From positions 682,001 to 746,000 of the forward strand of contig NZ_QQTO01000019.1 in assembly GCF_003351345.1 (NCBI RefSeq): 64,000 bases of DNA, read 5' to 3'. Positions 46,552 through 55,070 of the stretch are shown piece after piece. The notes under the pieces were generated by a model. That model had not been told where the DNA came from. It saw only the letters and a list, made by a program, of their open reading frames with translations, and made no database searches. The position numbers and the translations under genes were made by a program. Each line of letters opens with the position of its first letter. Position 1 is the first letter of the stretch. The stretch is from Allobosea caraganae. GTDB taxonomy: Bacteria > Pseudomonadota > Alphaproteobacteria > Rhizobiales > Beijerinckiaceae.

Positions 46552-47928
46552 ATGTCCGCCCGCGTCCTTGTCGTCGACGACATCCTGATCAACGTCAAAC
46601 TGCTCGAAGCGAAGCTGTCGGCCGAGTATTTCGACGTGGTCACGGCCCTGAACGGGCTTGATGCCCTGGCGATCTGCGAGCGCGGCGAGGCCGATATCGT
46701 CCTGCTCGACGTGATGATGCCGGGCATGAACGGGTTCGAGGTCTGCCAGCGCCTGAAGAGCGGGCCGAACACGGCGCATATCCCCGTGGTGATGGTGACC
46801 GCGCTCGACCAGCCGAGCGACCGCCTGAAGGGGCTCGATGCCGGTGCCGACGACTTCCTGACCAAGCCTCTCGACGATACCGCGCTCTTCGCCCGCGTGC
46901 GCAGCCTGGTGCGGCTGAAATCGGTCACCGATGAATTGCGCAACCGCGCGCTCGCCTCGCGCCGGCTCGGCATCGCCGATCCGCTGGCGGCTGCGGCCTC
47001 CGAGACCGGGCTGAACGGCCGCATCCTGCTGATCGAGGACCGACCGGCCTCGCAGGAACGGCTGTCGACCGCGCTCTCGGCCTTCCATGTCGTCGATGTC
47101 GAGGCCGATCCGCACCAGGCGCTGATCAAGGCGGCCGAGGGCGAGTACGAGGCCGTGCTCGTCAGCCTCGACCTGCAGGACCATGACGGCCTCAGGCTGT
47201 GCAGCCAGCTGCGCTCGCTGGAGCGGACGCGCGACGTGCCGGTGCTGATGCTGGGCGAGGCCGACGACCGCGCCCGCATCCTGCGCGGGCTCGAGATCGG
47301 CGCGCATGACTTCCTCGTCCGCCCCGTCGACCGCAACGAGCTGCTGGCGCGGGTGCGCACCCAGGTGCGCCGCAAGCGCTTCACCGAGAGGCTGCGCGAC
47401 AGCGTGCAGTCCTCGATGGAGATGGCGGTGATGGACCAGCTCACTGGCCTGCACAACAGGCGCTATCTCGACACCCGCACTGCGGTGCTCTTCGATGAAT
47501 CGGTGCTGCGGGCGCGCTCGCTGGCGCTGCTCGTGCTCGATGTCGATCGCTTCAAGACGGTGAACGACACCTGGGGCCATGATGCCGGCGACGAGGTCCT
47601 GCGCGAATTCGCCGACCGCGTCCGCGCCTGCACCCGCGGCATCGACCTCGTGGCCCGGATGGGCGGCGAGGAGGTCGTGGTCGTGCTGCCCGACACCACG
47701 CTGGAGGCGGCCCATGCCGTGGCCGAGCGCATCCGCGAGCGGGTCGAGGCCGAGCCCTTCAGCATCCACCGCAACGCGCGCGCGATCTCCGTGACGGTCT
47801 CGATCGGCGTCGCCAGCCGCCGGGCTGGGGACGCCTCGCCGGCCGAGATGGCGAAGCGCGCCGACGACGCACTCTACCGGGCCAAGGAGAGCGGCCGGAA
47901 CCGCGTCATCGTCGCCAGCGCGGCTTAG
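46552..47928 (+). CDS. pleD: Diguanylate cyclase response regulator PleD
   Basis: 458 aa: receiver domain with Asp53 (LLDVMMPGMNG), second degenerate receiver (about 155-275), and GGDEF domain. Phosphorylation dimerises it to make c-di-GMP at the pole. The I-site RxxD (RGID) seven residues before the active site is kept, so product inhibition should work. The active-site loop reads RMGGEEVVVVLPD: the usual final Phe of GGEEF is Val. The catalytic acidic residues are intact, so activity is still expected. Operon with divK. Confidence 0.93.
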   Translation: MSARVLVVDDILINVKLLEAKLSAEYFDVVTALNGLDALAICERGEADIVLLDVMMPGMNGFEVCQRLKSGPNTAHIPVVMVTALDQPSDRLKGLDAGADDFLTKPLDDTALFARVRSLVRLKSVTDELRNRALASRRLGIADPLAAAASETGLNGRILLIEDRPASQERLSTALSAFHVVDVEADPHQALIKAAEGEYEAVLVSLDLQDHDGLRLCSQLRSLERTRDVPVLMLGEADDRARILRGLEIGAHDFLVRPVDRNELLARVRTQVRRKRFTERLRDSVQSSMEMAVMDQLTGLHNRRYLDTRTAVLFDESVLRARSLALLVLDVDRFKTVNDTWGHDAGDEVLREFADRVRACTRGIDLVARMGGEEVVVVLPDTTLEAAHAVAERIRERVEAEPFSIHRNARAISVTVSIGVASRRAGDASPAEMAKRADDALYRAKESGRNRVIVASAA

Positions 47929-47939
47929 CCGTGCCCATC

Positions 47940-47966
47940 ACCTTACCTTTGGTTAGGCGGTAAGGT
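47940..47966 (+). terminator. Possible terminator hairpin after pleD
   Basis: ACCTTACC and GGTAAGGT pair around an 11-nt loop, 12 nt after the pleD stop codon. No long U-tract follows, so the hairpin may only protect the transcript end. Confidence 0.4.
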
Positions 47967-48201
47967 TAAGCTTCGATGAAGATTGGTGAATCACTCGATT
48001 CGATTGCTTTCGGAGGGCGGGCTTGTAGGGTCGCTTCAACGCAGTTCCGACGAGGAACTGGTTGAGACGCCCCTCGGGTGCTCAGGTCCGCCGCATCTCC
48101 TGGGAAACCGGAGGGCTCGGCCGGTCGGTATCGGGATTTCTGGCCTCATCAGACCCCGAAGCCGACCGGCCACCCTTTTCCAAATTCAGCGATTGTCCAA
48201 A

Positions 48202-48320
48202 CTCAGCCCTCGTCCTGAGGAGCGCGAAGCGCGTTTCGAAGGATGCTCCAGGAGGTTCGGAAGCCCTCTGGAGCATCCTTCGAGACGCCGCTAAAGCGGC
48301 TCCTCAGGATGAGGGCTGAG
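48202..48320. repeat. Palindromic repeat, family H
   Basis: Arms CTCAGCCCTCGTCCTGAGGA and TCCTCAGGATGAGGGCTGAG at the ends, with inner pairs CGAAGGATGCTCCAG / CTGGAGCATCCTTCG around a short centre. About 119 bp in total, one large near-continuous hairpin. It ends 14 nt before the stop of the small gene at 48334. Confidence 0.8.
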
Positions 48321-48333
48321 GGTATTGCTGCTT

Positions 48334-48531
48334 TCAGAAGTAGCGCGAGAGCCAGGCCGGCAGGGCGTAGCCGAGCACGCCGAAGCCCGCGAGCAGTCCG
48401 AGCAGCAGCAGCGCCGACTTGATGCGATGCGTCGCGAAGCGCGACGAGTCGAGCTCGACCAGCAGCTTGAGGAAGCTTCGCAGGGGCCCATGCAGCGGGG
48501 CGTGAGCCCCAGGTTTCTGATCGCCGCTCAC
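48334..48531 (-). CDS. Small membrane protein, hypothetical
   Basis: 65 aa protein with a basic, soluble first half (LRSFLKLLVELDSSRFATHR) and one C-terminal membrane helix ([19 protein letters not shown]). The GTG at 48531 follows AGGAG by 7 nt and is preferred over a longer reading to 48603 that begins with an unlikely Cys-rich peptide. No family recognised; transcribed alone. Confidence 0.5.
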   Translation of the reverse strand: MSGDQKPGAHAPLHGPLRSFLKLLVELDSSRFATHRIKSALLLLGLLAGFGVLGYALPAWLSRYF

Positions 48532-48603
48532 ACGGCCTCTCCTCGAATGACAGCAGCAGCAAATGGGGACGGGCGGTCGCGTCTGCCAGTAGGGCAGGCG
48601 CAT

Positions 48604-48940
48604 GATCTTATTGGACGCGGCATTTTGCGCCAGTCGCCCTTCGAATCACCAGGTCGAGCAATAGCGGGATGCGGCCGCCGGGGACCTCGTCCTAAGTGCT
48701 TGGTTTAGAATCAGTTTCGAGTGCTCGGCGGAAACGGCCCGATTCCCCGGCCGCACAAGCGCCGCGCGACTTCGGCTCCACGGCGGAAGCGTCGTGATCC
48801 GATTTTCGGCAGGCGCATGTTGCGTTGCAGCATAATCGGGCACCGGGAATCGCGGATCATGATATCCTGATGACGATTCGCATCCGCCTTTGGGCTGATG
48901 CGAAGAGGCTGGCCTGGCATCCTCAACCGTGGAGCGACCC
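48604..48940. other. Non-coding gap
   Basis: About 340 bp between the small membrane protein and the secreted Cys-containing protein. I see no gene, repeat family member or strong hairpin; it presumably contains both promoters. Confidence 0.4.
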
Positions 48941-49267
48941 ATGCGTATCATCGCATTGGCGCTCTGCCTGGCGACTACCCCGCTTGGCGGAGGGCCTGTC
49001 TACGCGCACAGTTGGTACCCGTATGATTGTTGCAGTGATCGCGACTGTTGGCCGATGGGGCTCGACAGCGACGCGCGCGAGCCCGATCCCCGCCTCGTAC
49101 CGGGCGGCTACCTGACCTACGACGGCGTTTTCGTGCCCGAGGGCTCGACGCGCGCCTCACTCGACGGGCGCTTTCACATTTGCCGGCGGGGCGGGACCCT
49201 CACCGGCACGGTGATCGCGCCGGCGCAGAAGCCGATCTGCCTGTTCGTGCCGAAGCCGTCCTACTGA
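48941..49267 (+). CDS. Small secreted cysteine-containing protein, hypothetical
   Basis: 108 aa protein with a signal peptide (MRIIALALCLATTPLGG, cleavage near AHA/AHS at about residue 22). The mature protein starts SWYPYDCCSDRDCWPM and later has FHICRRGG and KPICLFVP: five cysteines likely in disulfides in the periplasm. This YPxxCCSxxDC pattern recurs in short secreted proteins of Rhizobiales, function unknown. ATG 48941 has GGAG 6 nt upstream. Confidence 0.7.
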   Translation: MRIIALALCLATTPLGGGPVYAHSWYPYDCCSDRDCWPMGLDSDAREPDPRLVPGGYLTYDGVFVPEGSTRASLDGRFHICRRGGTLTGTVIAPAQKPICLFVPKPSY

Positions 49268-49268
49268 G

Positions 49269-49310
49269 GCATGATGCCGAAAAGTGGATTCCGGTTTTCG
49301 GCATCATGCC
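49269..49310. repeat. Palindromic repeat, family F, copy 2
   Basis: GCATGATGCCGAAAA-GTGGATTCC-GGTTTTCGGCATCATGCC, a longer perfect stem than copy 1 (27096). It starts 2 nt after the stop of the secreted-protein gene, where it could act as a transcript end. Confidence 0.85.
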
Positions 49311-49340
49311 CCTGGCTTAAGGCGGCTGCGGGCAGGGCGT

Positions 49341-49370
49341 AAAAGAAAAACCGCCCGGCTAGGGGCGGTT
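49341..49370 (-). terminator. Rho-independent terminator of rpmG
   Basis: On the minus strand AACCGCCC-CTAGCC-GGGCGGTT followed by TTTCTTTT. Perfect 8-bp stem, 6-nt loop and U-rich tail, 38 nt after the rpmG stop. Confidence 0.85.
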
Positions 49371-49407
49371 CTTCAAACTTGGCTATGCCGCGAAGGGCAA
49401 CCCGAGA

Positions 49408-49575
49408 TCACTTGATCTTGGTTTCCTTGAACTCGACGTGCTTGCGCGCGACCGGGTCGTACTTCTTCTTCGACATCTTCTCGGTCATCGTGCGGGAGTT
49501 CTTCTTCGTCACGTAGAAGAAGCCGGTATCCGCCGTCGACAGGAGCTTGATCTTGATGGTCACGGCCTTGGCCAT
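49408..49575 (-). CDS. rpmG: 50S ribosomal protein L33
   Basis: 55 aa basic protein beginning [20 protein letters not shown] and ending VEFKETKIK, a typical L33. It has no Cys pairs, so it is the zinc-independent form. Normal location for this order, near divK-pleD. A strong terminator follows. Confidence 0.95.
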   Translation of the reverse strand: MAKAVTIKIKLLSTADTGFFYVTKKNSRTMTEKMSKKKYDPVARKHVEFKETKIK

Positions 49576-49725
49576 GGGTTCCGTCCTCGAGCCTTGCGGG
49601 CCGAGATGGCCCTAAAAACAAAATGGCCGGGCAAACCCGGCAAACCGATCGGGGGGAAATGCCGCAACAGGGCGGCGAAGTCAAGACAGAACGGACGAAG
49701 CGGACAATCTGTCCTGCTTCCCCGT

Positions 49726-50877
49726 TCAGTCTCGCCTTGCCGAGGCCGCGGCCAGCAGCGGCAGCAGGAAGAGCGCGACGCTAAGCGAGAGGCCCCAGCG
49801 CATCGACCAGTCGAGCCCGAGCCCGATGATCGGCGGGCCGAGCATCAGCCCGACATTGTAGAGCAGCAGGAAGGCGGCATTGGCGCCGGCGAGGTCACGG
49901 CCGGTGAAGCGCGCGGCGAGATGGGCGAGGCCGACGGTGTAGAGCCCGCCGACGATGCCGCCCCAGAGGAAGAGCACGGCGTAGAGCGGCCAGGGGCCGG
50001 CCTGCTGCGCCAGCGGGATGGCGAAGGTGCCGGCAAGGCCGAGCAGCGCGATCGCCAGCAGCAGGCGCGATTTGCTGACCCTGTCGGCGAGCAGGCCGAT
50101 CGGCACCTGCAGCGCGACATTGCCGAGCGCGACCGCGCTGATCAGGAGCGCCGCCGTCTCGGCGTCAAGCCCGTGGCGCATGCCGTAGACCGGCAGCAGC
50201 GCGAAGCCGCCGGCCTCGACCGCACCGAAGCCCGCTCCGGCCGCCGTCGCCATCGGCAGGGCGGTGAGATAGCCAAGCAGCGAATGGCCCGACCCGGCGT
50301 CGAGCCGGGGCAGGAGATGGCGGGCGAAGGCAAGCGGCAGGCCGGCCAGCAGGAAGATCAGCCCGCCCGCCAGGTAGGGCGGCCAGCCGGAGGTGCCGAA
50401 CAGGCCGAGCAGGGCCGGCCCGGCGGAGAAGCCGAGCGCCAGCACGGTGGCGTAGACGCCCATCACCAGCCCGCGCCGCTCGGGCGGGGCGCTCGCCGCG
50501 ATCCAGTATTCCGAGAGCACGAAGAGCGTACCGAGCGCGGCCGAGAACAGGAAGCGGATCGGGAACCAGGCGAGGAGGTCGAAGAACAGCCGGAAGCCGA
50601 GAAACGAGAGCCCCGTCAGGAGGATCGAGAGCGCCAGCAGCCGGCCGATGCCGACGCGCGCGGCGATTCGCGGCACGAACGGGATGATCAGGATCGAGGC
50701 CAGGCCGGCAATGGCGGTGTTGAGGCCGATGACCGTGCCAGAGACGCCCATGCGCTCCATCTCGATGGAGAGCAGCGGCAGCGTCAGGCTCAGGCCCAGC
50801 CCGACCATGCCGGCCAGCAGAATGGCGGCGGCGATCGATCCCGCCTGCTCGCGGCCGGTCAAAGCCCGGGCATGCAT
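49726..50877 (-). CDS. MFS transporter (YcaD/sugar-type)
   Basis: 383 aa, twelve predicted membrane helices. The cytoplasmic loop 2-3 motif reads PRIAARVGIGRLLAL and the loop 8-9 equivalent GLLADRVSKSRLLL, both usual for the major facilitator superfamily; SEYWIAASAPPERRGLVMG in the N half is typical of the YcaD-like branch. Substrate unknown. It lies 6 nt after the NUDIX gene, in the rnr operon. Confidence 0.85.
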   Translation of the reverse strand: MHARALTGREQAGSIAAAILLAGMVGLGLSLTLPLLSIEMERMGVSGTVIGLNTAIAGLASILIIPFVPRIAARVGIGRLLALSILLTGLSFLGFRLFFDLLAWFPIRFLFSAALGTLFVLSEYWIAASAPPERRGLVMGVYATVLALGFSAGPALLGLFGTSGWPPYLAGGLIFLLAGLPLAFARHLLPRLDAGSGHSLLGYLTALPMATAAGAGFGAVEAGGFALLPVYGMRHGLDAETAALLISAVALGNVALQVPIGLLADRVSKSRLLLAIALLGLAGTFAIPLAQQAGPWPLYAVLFLWGGIVGGLYTVGLAHLAARFTGRDLAGANAAFLLLYNVGLMLGPPIIGLGLDWSMRWGLSLSVALFLLPLLAAASARRD

Positions 50878-50883
50878 CGCGGC

Positions 50884-51618
50884 CTAAAGCTCTTCGCGCA
50901 CGAAGCTGCCGTTCTTCTCCCAGAAATAGGGCACGGGCAGGTAGGGAGCGAAGCCGGCCTCCAGCCTGGCCTCGACCTCCTTGATGATCGCCTTGGTGAT
51001 GGTCGGCAGGTCGAGTTGCAGCGCTTCCTCGAAATCGACCCAGACCAGCTCGATCAGCTCCGAATCGGGGCTGATGACGCCTTCGACCTTGGCGCCGACG
51101 GCTTCCGAATCGATCGCGAAGAAGCGGGTGTCGAAGCGCTTGGGCCGGCGCGGCGGCGTCACGGCGCGGGCGACGAAGGTGACGGCGCCGAGATCGGGAT
51201 AGACGCCATGGCCGGCGAAGTCGGTCCAGGTGCCGGGCGGCGGGCTCTCCGGGATGCCGAACTCGTTCGAGCCGAAGAGCAGGCCGGTCTCCTCGAAGGT
51301 CTCGCGAATCGCGGCGAGGGCCAGCGCGCGGGCCTTGCTGGGGGTCGAGCGCGGGCTGCGGGCCATCAGCCTGTCCTCGCAGATCTGGCTGAGCACGCCC
51401 GTCGCGGCCATGCGCCGGTCGGTGGGGTCGATGCGGCCGCCGGGGAAGACGAACTTGCCCGGCATGAACTTGTGGCCGAGATGGCGCTTGCCCATCAGCA
51501 CGCGCGGCTTCTTGCCGGTGCGGTCGAGGATCAGCATGGTCGCGGCATCGAGCGGGCGCAGGTTGACCGCGACGCGGGCGCGCTCGGCCTGGGTCAGCAT
51601 GACGGCGTTGTCGTTCAC
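50884..51618 (-). CDS. NUDIX hydrolase
   Basis: 244 aa. The Nudix box is visible but spread: PGGRIDPTD at the start and AAIRETFEETGLLFG at the catalytic helix (REFEETG-like), with an insertion of about 40 residues between them. Such long NUDIX proteins near rnr are common in Rhizobiales; the substrate is unknown. GTG 51618 overlaps the DUF983 stop (GTGA) and is preferred over ATG 51600. Confidence 0.85.
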   Translation of the reverse strand: MNDNAVMLTQAERARVAVNLRPLDAATMLILDRTGKKPRVLMGKRHLGHKFMPGKFVFPGGRIDPTDRRMAATGVLSQICEDRLMARSPRSTPSKARALALAAIRETFEETGLLFGSNEFGIPESPPPGTWTDFAGHGVYPDLGAVTFVARAVTPPRRPKRFDTRFFAIDSEAVGAKVEGVISPDSELIELVWVDFEEALQLDLPTITKAIIKEVEARLEAGFAPYLPVPYFWEKNGSFVREEL

Positions 51619-52061
51619 GGGCGTGATCCAGGTGAGGCGCCCGGCTGGCGCTCGGGCAGGTCCGGCGTTCCGTCGAAGCCGTGCATGCGCAGGGCCCATT
51701 GCAGGCCGATGACGCCGCCCTTGACCGGCTGCATCAAGGCGAGCGCCAGGATGATGGTGAGCGGCACCCAGACGGCCATGTGCAGCCAGAGCGGCCAGTT
51801 GGCGTATTTCTCGGCCAGCACGAGGCCGCCGACGACAATATGGCCGACGATGGTGATGACGATATAGGGCGGCAGGTCGTCGGCGCGCTGGTGGTAGAGC
51901 GCCTCGCCGCAGGATTCGCAGATGTCGACCGGCTTGAGGAAGGCGCGGAAAAGCTTGCCCTGGCCGCAGGAAGGGCAGCGGCAGCGCAGGCCGCGGCTGA
52001 TCGCCGGGCGCCAGTCGCGCCCGCTAGGCCGACTGACGGAATGGTGGATCTGAACCGACAT
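51615..52061 (-). CDS. DUF983 family membrane protein
   Basis: 148 aa. N-terminal zinc-ribbon-like motif with CRCPSCGQGKLF and ICESCGEAL (two CxxC), then two membrane helices (about 64-84 and 92-112). Function unknown. The ATG at 52061 shares a base with the rnr stop (TGATG), with AGAGG 5 nt upstream. Confidence 0.87.
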   Translation of the reverse strand: MSVQIHHSVSRPSGRDWRPAISRGLRCRCPSCGQGKLFRAFLKPVDICESCGEALYHQRADDLPPYIVITIVGHIVVGGLVLAEKYANWPLWLHMAVWVPLTIILALALMQPVKGGVIGLQWALRMHGFDGTPDLPERQPGASPGSRP

Positions 52062-54400
52062 CACCGCCTCTTGCCGGGTTTCGCCTTGCCGGGTCTGGCC
52101 TTGGCTCTGCCCGCCTTGCCGAAGGGCGCGACGCCCTTGGGCCGGCCTGACAATGGCGGCTTCGGGCCGCGTCTGCCAGAGCGGTCCGGTGTCACATGCC
52201 TGCCCTCGGAGAGCAATTCGAAGCGCAAGGCGCCGGCGACGGGGGCGGCCTCGACCAGCTTGACGTGGACGCGGTCGCCGAGGCGCCAGCTCTCGCCGGT
52301 GCGCTCGCCGATCATGGCATGGGCCGCCTCGTCGTAGCGGTAGTAGTCCGCACCCAGCGTCGAGGCCGGGATGAAGCCGTCGGCGCCGGTGCCGTCGAGC
52401 TTCACGAACAGGCCGGCGCGGTTCACCCCGCCGATACGGCCGTCGAAGCTGGAGCCGATCTGGTCGGCGAGGAAATGCGCGATCAGCCGGTCGGTGGTCT
52501 CGCGCTCGGCCGCCATGGCGCGGCGTTCGGCCGCGGAGATGCGGGTCGCGACCTCGCGCAGCGCAGCCAGCGTCGCCGATTTCGGCAGGCCGTCATCGCC
52601 GAGCTTGAGCGCGGAGATCAGGCCGCGATGGACGACGAGGTCGGCATAGCGCCGGATCGGCGAGGTGAAATGGGCGTAGCGCCGCAGGTTCAGGCCGAAA
52701 TGGCCGTAATTCTCGGCGACATACTCGGCCTGCGCCTGGGTGCGCAGGATGACCTCGTTGAGGAAGAGCTCGTTCTCCGAGCCCTTGATCATCGCCAGGA
52801 TGCGGTTGAACAGGGCCGGCTGCAGCACGCCGTCCTTGGGCAGCTTGATGCCGACAGAGGCCAGGACCTCGCCGAGCGAGCGCATCTTCTCCAGCGAAGG
52901 CTCGTCATGGCAGCGATAGATCAAGAGGCTGCCGGCCTTCTCCAGCGTCTCGGCGGCGGCGACGTTGGCGAGGATCATGAACTCCTCGATCAGCCGGTGC
53001 GCCGCGAGGCGATCAGGCGTGATCACCCGGTCGACCTTGCCGTCGGGATTGATGACCAGCTTGCGTTCGGGCAGGTCGAGTTCGAGCGGCTGGCGGGTGT
53101 CGCGGGCGCGAGCGGCGCTGCCATAGGCGGCCCAGAGCGGCATCAGGATCGAATCGCGGATCGGCCCGGTGGTTTCGTCCGGCTTGCCGTCGATGGCGGC
53201 CTGCGCCTGCTGGTAGGAGAGCTTGGCGGCCGAGCGCATCAGGATGCGGTGGAAGCTATGGCTCTTCTTGGAGCCATCAGCCTTGAGCACGAGACGCACG
53301 GCCAGCGCCGGCCGATCCTCGCCGCCGCGCAGCGAGCAGAGGTCGTTCGAGATGCGCTCCGGCAGCATCGGCACGACGCGGTCGGGGAAATAGACCGAGT
53401 TGCCGCGCTCCAGCGCCTCGCGGTCGAGGGCCGAGCCCGGCTGGACGTAAGACGCGACATCGGCAATGGCGACGGTGACGATGTGGCCGCCGGGATTGGC
53501 CGGGTCCACGTCGGGGGCGGCATGGACCGCGTCGTCATGGTCCTTGGCGTCGGCCGGATCGATGGTGATCAGCGGCAGTTCGCGCCAGTCCTCGCGGCCG
53601 GCGGTGCTGGCGGGACGGGCCGCTTCGGCCTCGGCGATGGTCGCCGGCGCGAATTCGTTGGGGATGCCGTGGGCGTGGATCGCGATCAGGCTGACGGCGC
53701 GCTCCGACTTCAATGAGCCGAGCCGCTCGCGCACGCGTGCTTCGGGCGGGCCGAAGCGGCTTTCGCTCCTGAGCGCGACCGAGACGAGGTCGCCATCCTG
53801 GGCCTCGCCGGTCTGGCCCTTCGGGATCAGCGCCTCGCGCCCCTGCGCCTTCTTGTCGATCGGGATCAGCCGGCCGGAGCCGTCGGGCAGGGCGCGGAAG
53901 ATGCCGAGCACCTGCGCCTTGCCCTTGCCCATGATCTTCAGGATGCGGCCGGAATAGGAGTAGTCGTCGACGCCCTTGAGCCTGGTGAGCTTGAGCAGGG
54001 CGTGGTCGCCGACGCCGGCGGCGGGCGCGGCGCTCTTGTGCTTGCGGAACTCGGCGCGCGGGCGCTCGACCAGGATGCGCGGCGGCACGCCCTGGTCGGC
54101 CTCGTTCCATTCGAGCGGGGCCGCTATGAGGTCGCCGTCGCGGTCGCGCGCCTTGATCTCGCAGAGCATGACCGGGGGCAGGGCGCCGCGCGGATGGACA
54201 GGGCGCTCCTCGCCGTCGCCGCTGGTCGCGCCTTCTTCGTCGAGCTCCTTGAGCAGGCGCTTCAGCCAGATCTTGCCGCCGCCCGAGAGGCCAAAGGCCT
54301 TGGCGATCTCGCGCCGGCCGGTCTCGCGGCCGGCTGCGCGCTCGGATTCGATGAAGTCGAGGATCGCCTCGCGGCTGGGTTCAGGCGCGGGCGATGACAC
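52061..54400 (-). CDS. rnr: Ribonuclease R
   Basis: 3'-5' exoribonuclease of the RNB family, 779 aa. N-terminal winged-helix (about 8-55), cold-shock domains, the RNB catalytic core with TIDPADAKDHDDAV and the signature HFTSPIRRYADLVVHR, a C-terminal S1 domain and a basic tail rich in Lys, Arg, Gly and Pro. The start is GTG. It heads the rnr-DUF983-NUDIX-MFS unit. The topA gene that often precedes it in this order is not upstream here. Confidence 0.95.
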   Translation of the reverse strand: MSSPAPEPSREAILDFIESERAAGRETGRREIAKAFGLSGGGKIWLKRLLKELDEEGATSGDGEERPVHPRGALPPVMLCEIKARDRDGDLIAAPLEWNEADQGVPPRILVERPRAEFRKHKSAAPAAGVGDHALLKLTRLKGVDDYSYSGRILKIMGKGKAQVLGIFRALPDGSGRLIPIDKKAQGREALIPKGQTGEAQDGDLVSVALRSESRFGPPEARVRERLGSLKSERAVSLIAIHAHGIPNEFAPATIAEAEAARPASTAGREDWRELPLITIDPADAKDHDDAVHAAPDVDPANPGGHIVTVAIADVASYVQPGSALDREALERGNSVYFPDRVVPMLPERISNDLCSLRGGEDRPALAVRLVLKADGSKKSHSFHRILMRSAAKLSYQQAQAAIDGKPDETTGPIRDSILMPLWAAYGSAARARDTRQPLELDLPERKLVINPDGKVDRVITPDRLAAHRLIEEFMILANVAAAETLEKAGSLLIYRCHDEPSLEKMRSLGEVLASVGIKLPKDGVLQPALFNRILAMIKGSENELFLNEVILRTQAQAEYVAENYGHFGLNLRRYAHFTSPIRRYADLVVHRGLISALKLGDDGLPKSATLAALREVATRISAAERRAMAAERETTDRLIAHFLADQIGSSFDGRIGGVNRAGLFVKLDGTGADGFIPASTLGADYYRYDEAAHAMIGERTGESWRLGDRVHVKLVEAAPVAGALRFELLSEGRHVTPDRSGRRGPKPPLSGRPKGVAPFGKAGRAKARPGKAKPGKRR

Positions 54401-54981
54401 GGGCGAAACTCGTCTGGACGGGGCAATGCAAAGTCGACACTCGCCTTCTTTGCCATGACGGCCGGACGCGCGCCAGAAGTGCTATGGCAGAACCGCCCCC
54501 TGAAACGAGAAGGGCCGCCCTTGCGGGCAGCCCTTCCATTGTCGAACCGCGGCCCGGCGAACCGGACCCAAAGGCGCGAAAACTCACGCGGAACAAGACC
54601 CCCACAGGGAATGAGTCCAGGTCCGCCCGCCTTGCACCAGCGGTTGATGACAATGAGACACTGGATCACCTCCTTTCAGTTGTTACCGACAAGATGAAGG
54701 CTATGGCGATTCTTCCGGGTTCGTAAATGGCTAATTTTGATGATGCTCCGATAATGCTGAGCACTGCGTAAATCTTTGGCGCGGTCAGTATCGCGCCAGC
54801 TTGAGAAATGGCCGCCTATCCGGCAGCTGCGCAAATGTTAGGCTGAGAATCCGCCCATTAATTAATCACGCACAGTGCGAGCGCAGCAAGATTGCGTACA
54901 ATCCGCCCTCTGCCGCAGGAAATGTCGACCAGGGCCGTCAAACCAGGCAATTTTGCGGCTGCGAAGAGACACAGCGGGATG
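54401..54981. other. Intergenic region upstream of rnr and urtA
   Basis: About 580 bp without a convincing gene; short open frames here have no family resemblance. It contains a hairpin at 54509-54536 (GAAGGGCCGCCC-TTGC-GGGCAGCCCTTC, one mismatch) on the rnr side and an AT-rich part (about 54720-54900, with ATTAATTAAT near 54857) on the urtA side. The latter would suit an IHF site or NtrC sites upstream of the sigma-54 promoter, but I do not see a clean NtrC palindrome. Confidence 0.45.
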
Positions 54982-54997
54982 TTGGCACGTCGCTTGC
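54982..54997 (+). promoter_or_regulatory. Sigma-54 promoter of urtABCDE
   Basis: TTGGCACG-TCGC-TTGC. The invariant GG (54984-54985) and GC (54996-54997) are separated by exactly 10 nt, and the element matches the RpoN consensus TTGGCACG-N4-TTGC in full. It lies 73 nt before the urtA start codon. This predicts NtrC-type nitrogen control. Confidence 0.82.
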
Positions 54998-55070
54998 GAA
55001 CCTTGCGCCATGGGCCGCAGGGCTCGTCGGCACTCGAGGGGAGCGCCGTCAACAGCATCCTTCGGGGGAC

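Noticed and set aside
49438-51867. 809-codon plus-strand frame opposite rpmG, MFS and NUDIX genes
   Set aside because: It covers several convincing minus-strand genes including ribosomal protein L33; charged low-complexity shadow peptide.
52196-53716. 506-codon plus-strand frame opposite rnr
   Set aside because: Antisense to the RNase R catalytic domain, no recognisable motif.
54394-54726. 110-codon plus-strand frame between rnr and urtA
   Set aside because: It overlaps the rnr start, has no family resemblance and contains a hairpin; treated as non-coding.
54840-54900. NtrC binding palindromes upstream of the sigma-54 promoter
   Set aside because: There are TGCGC/GCGCA-like words, but no pair with the spacing of the TGCAC-N5-GTGCA consensus; not called.
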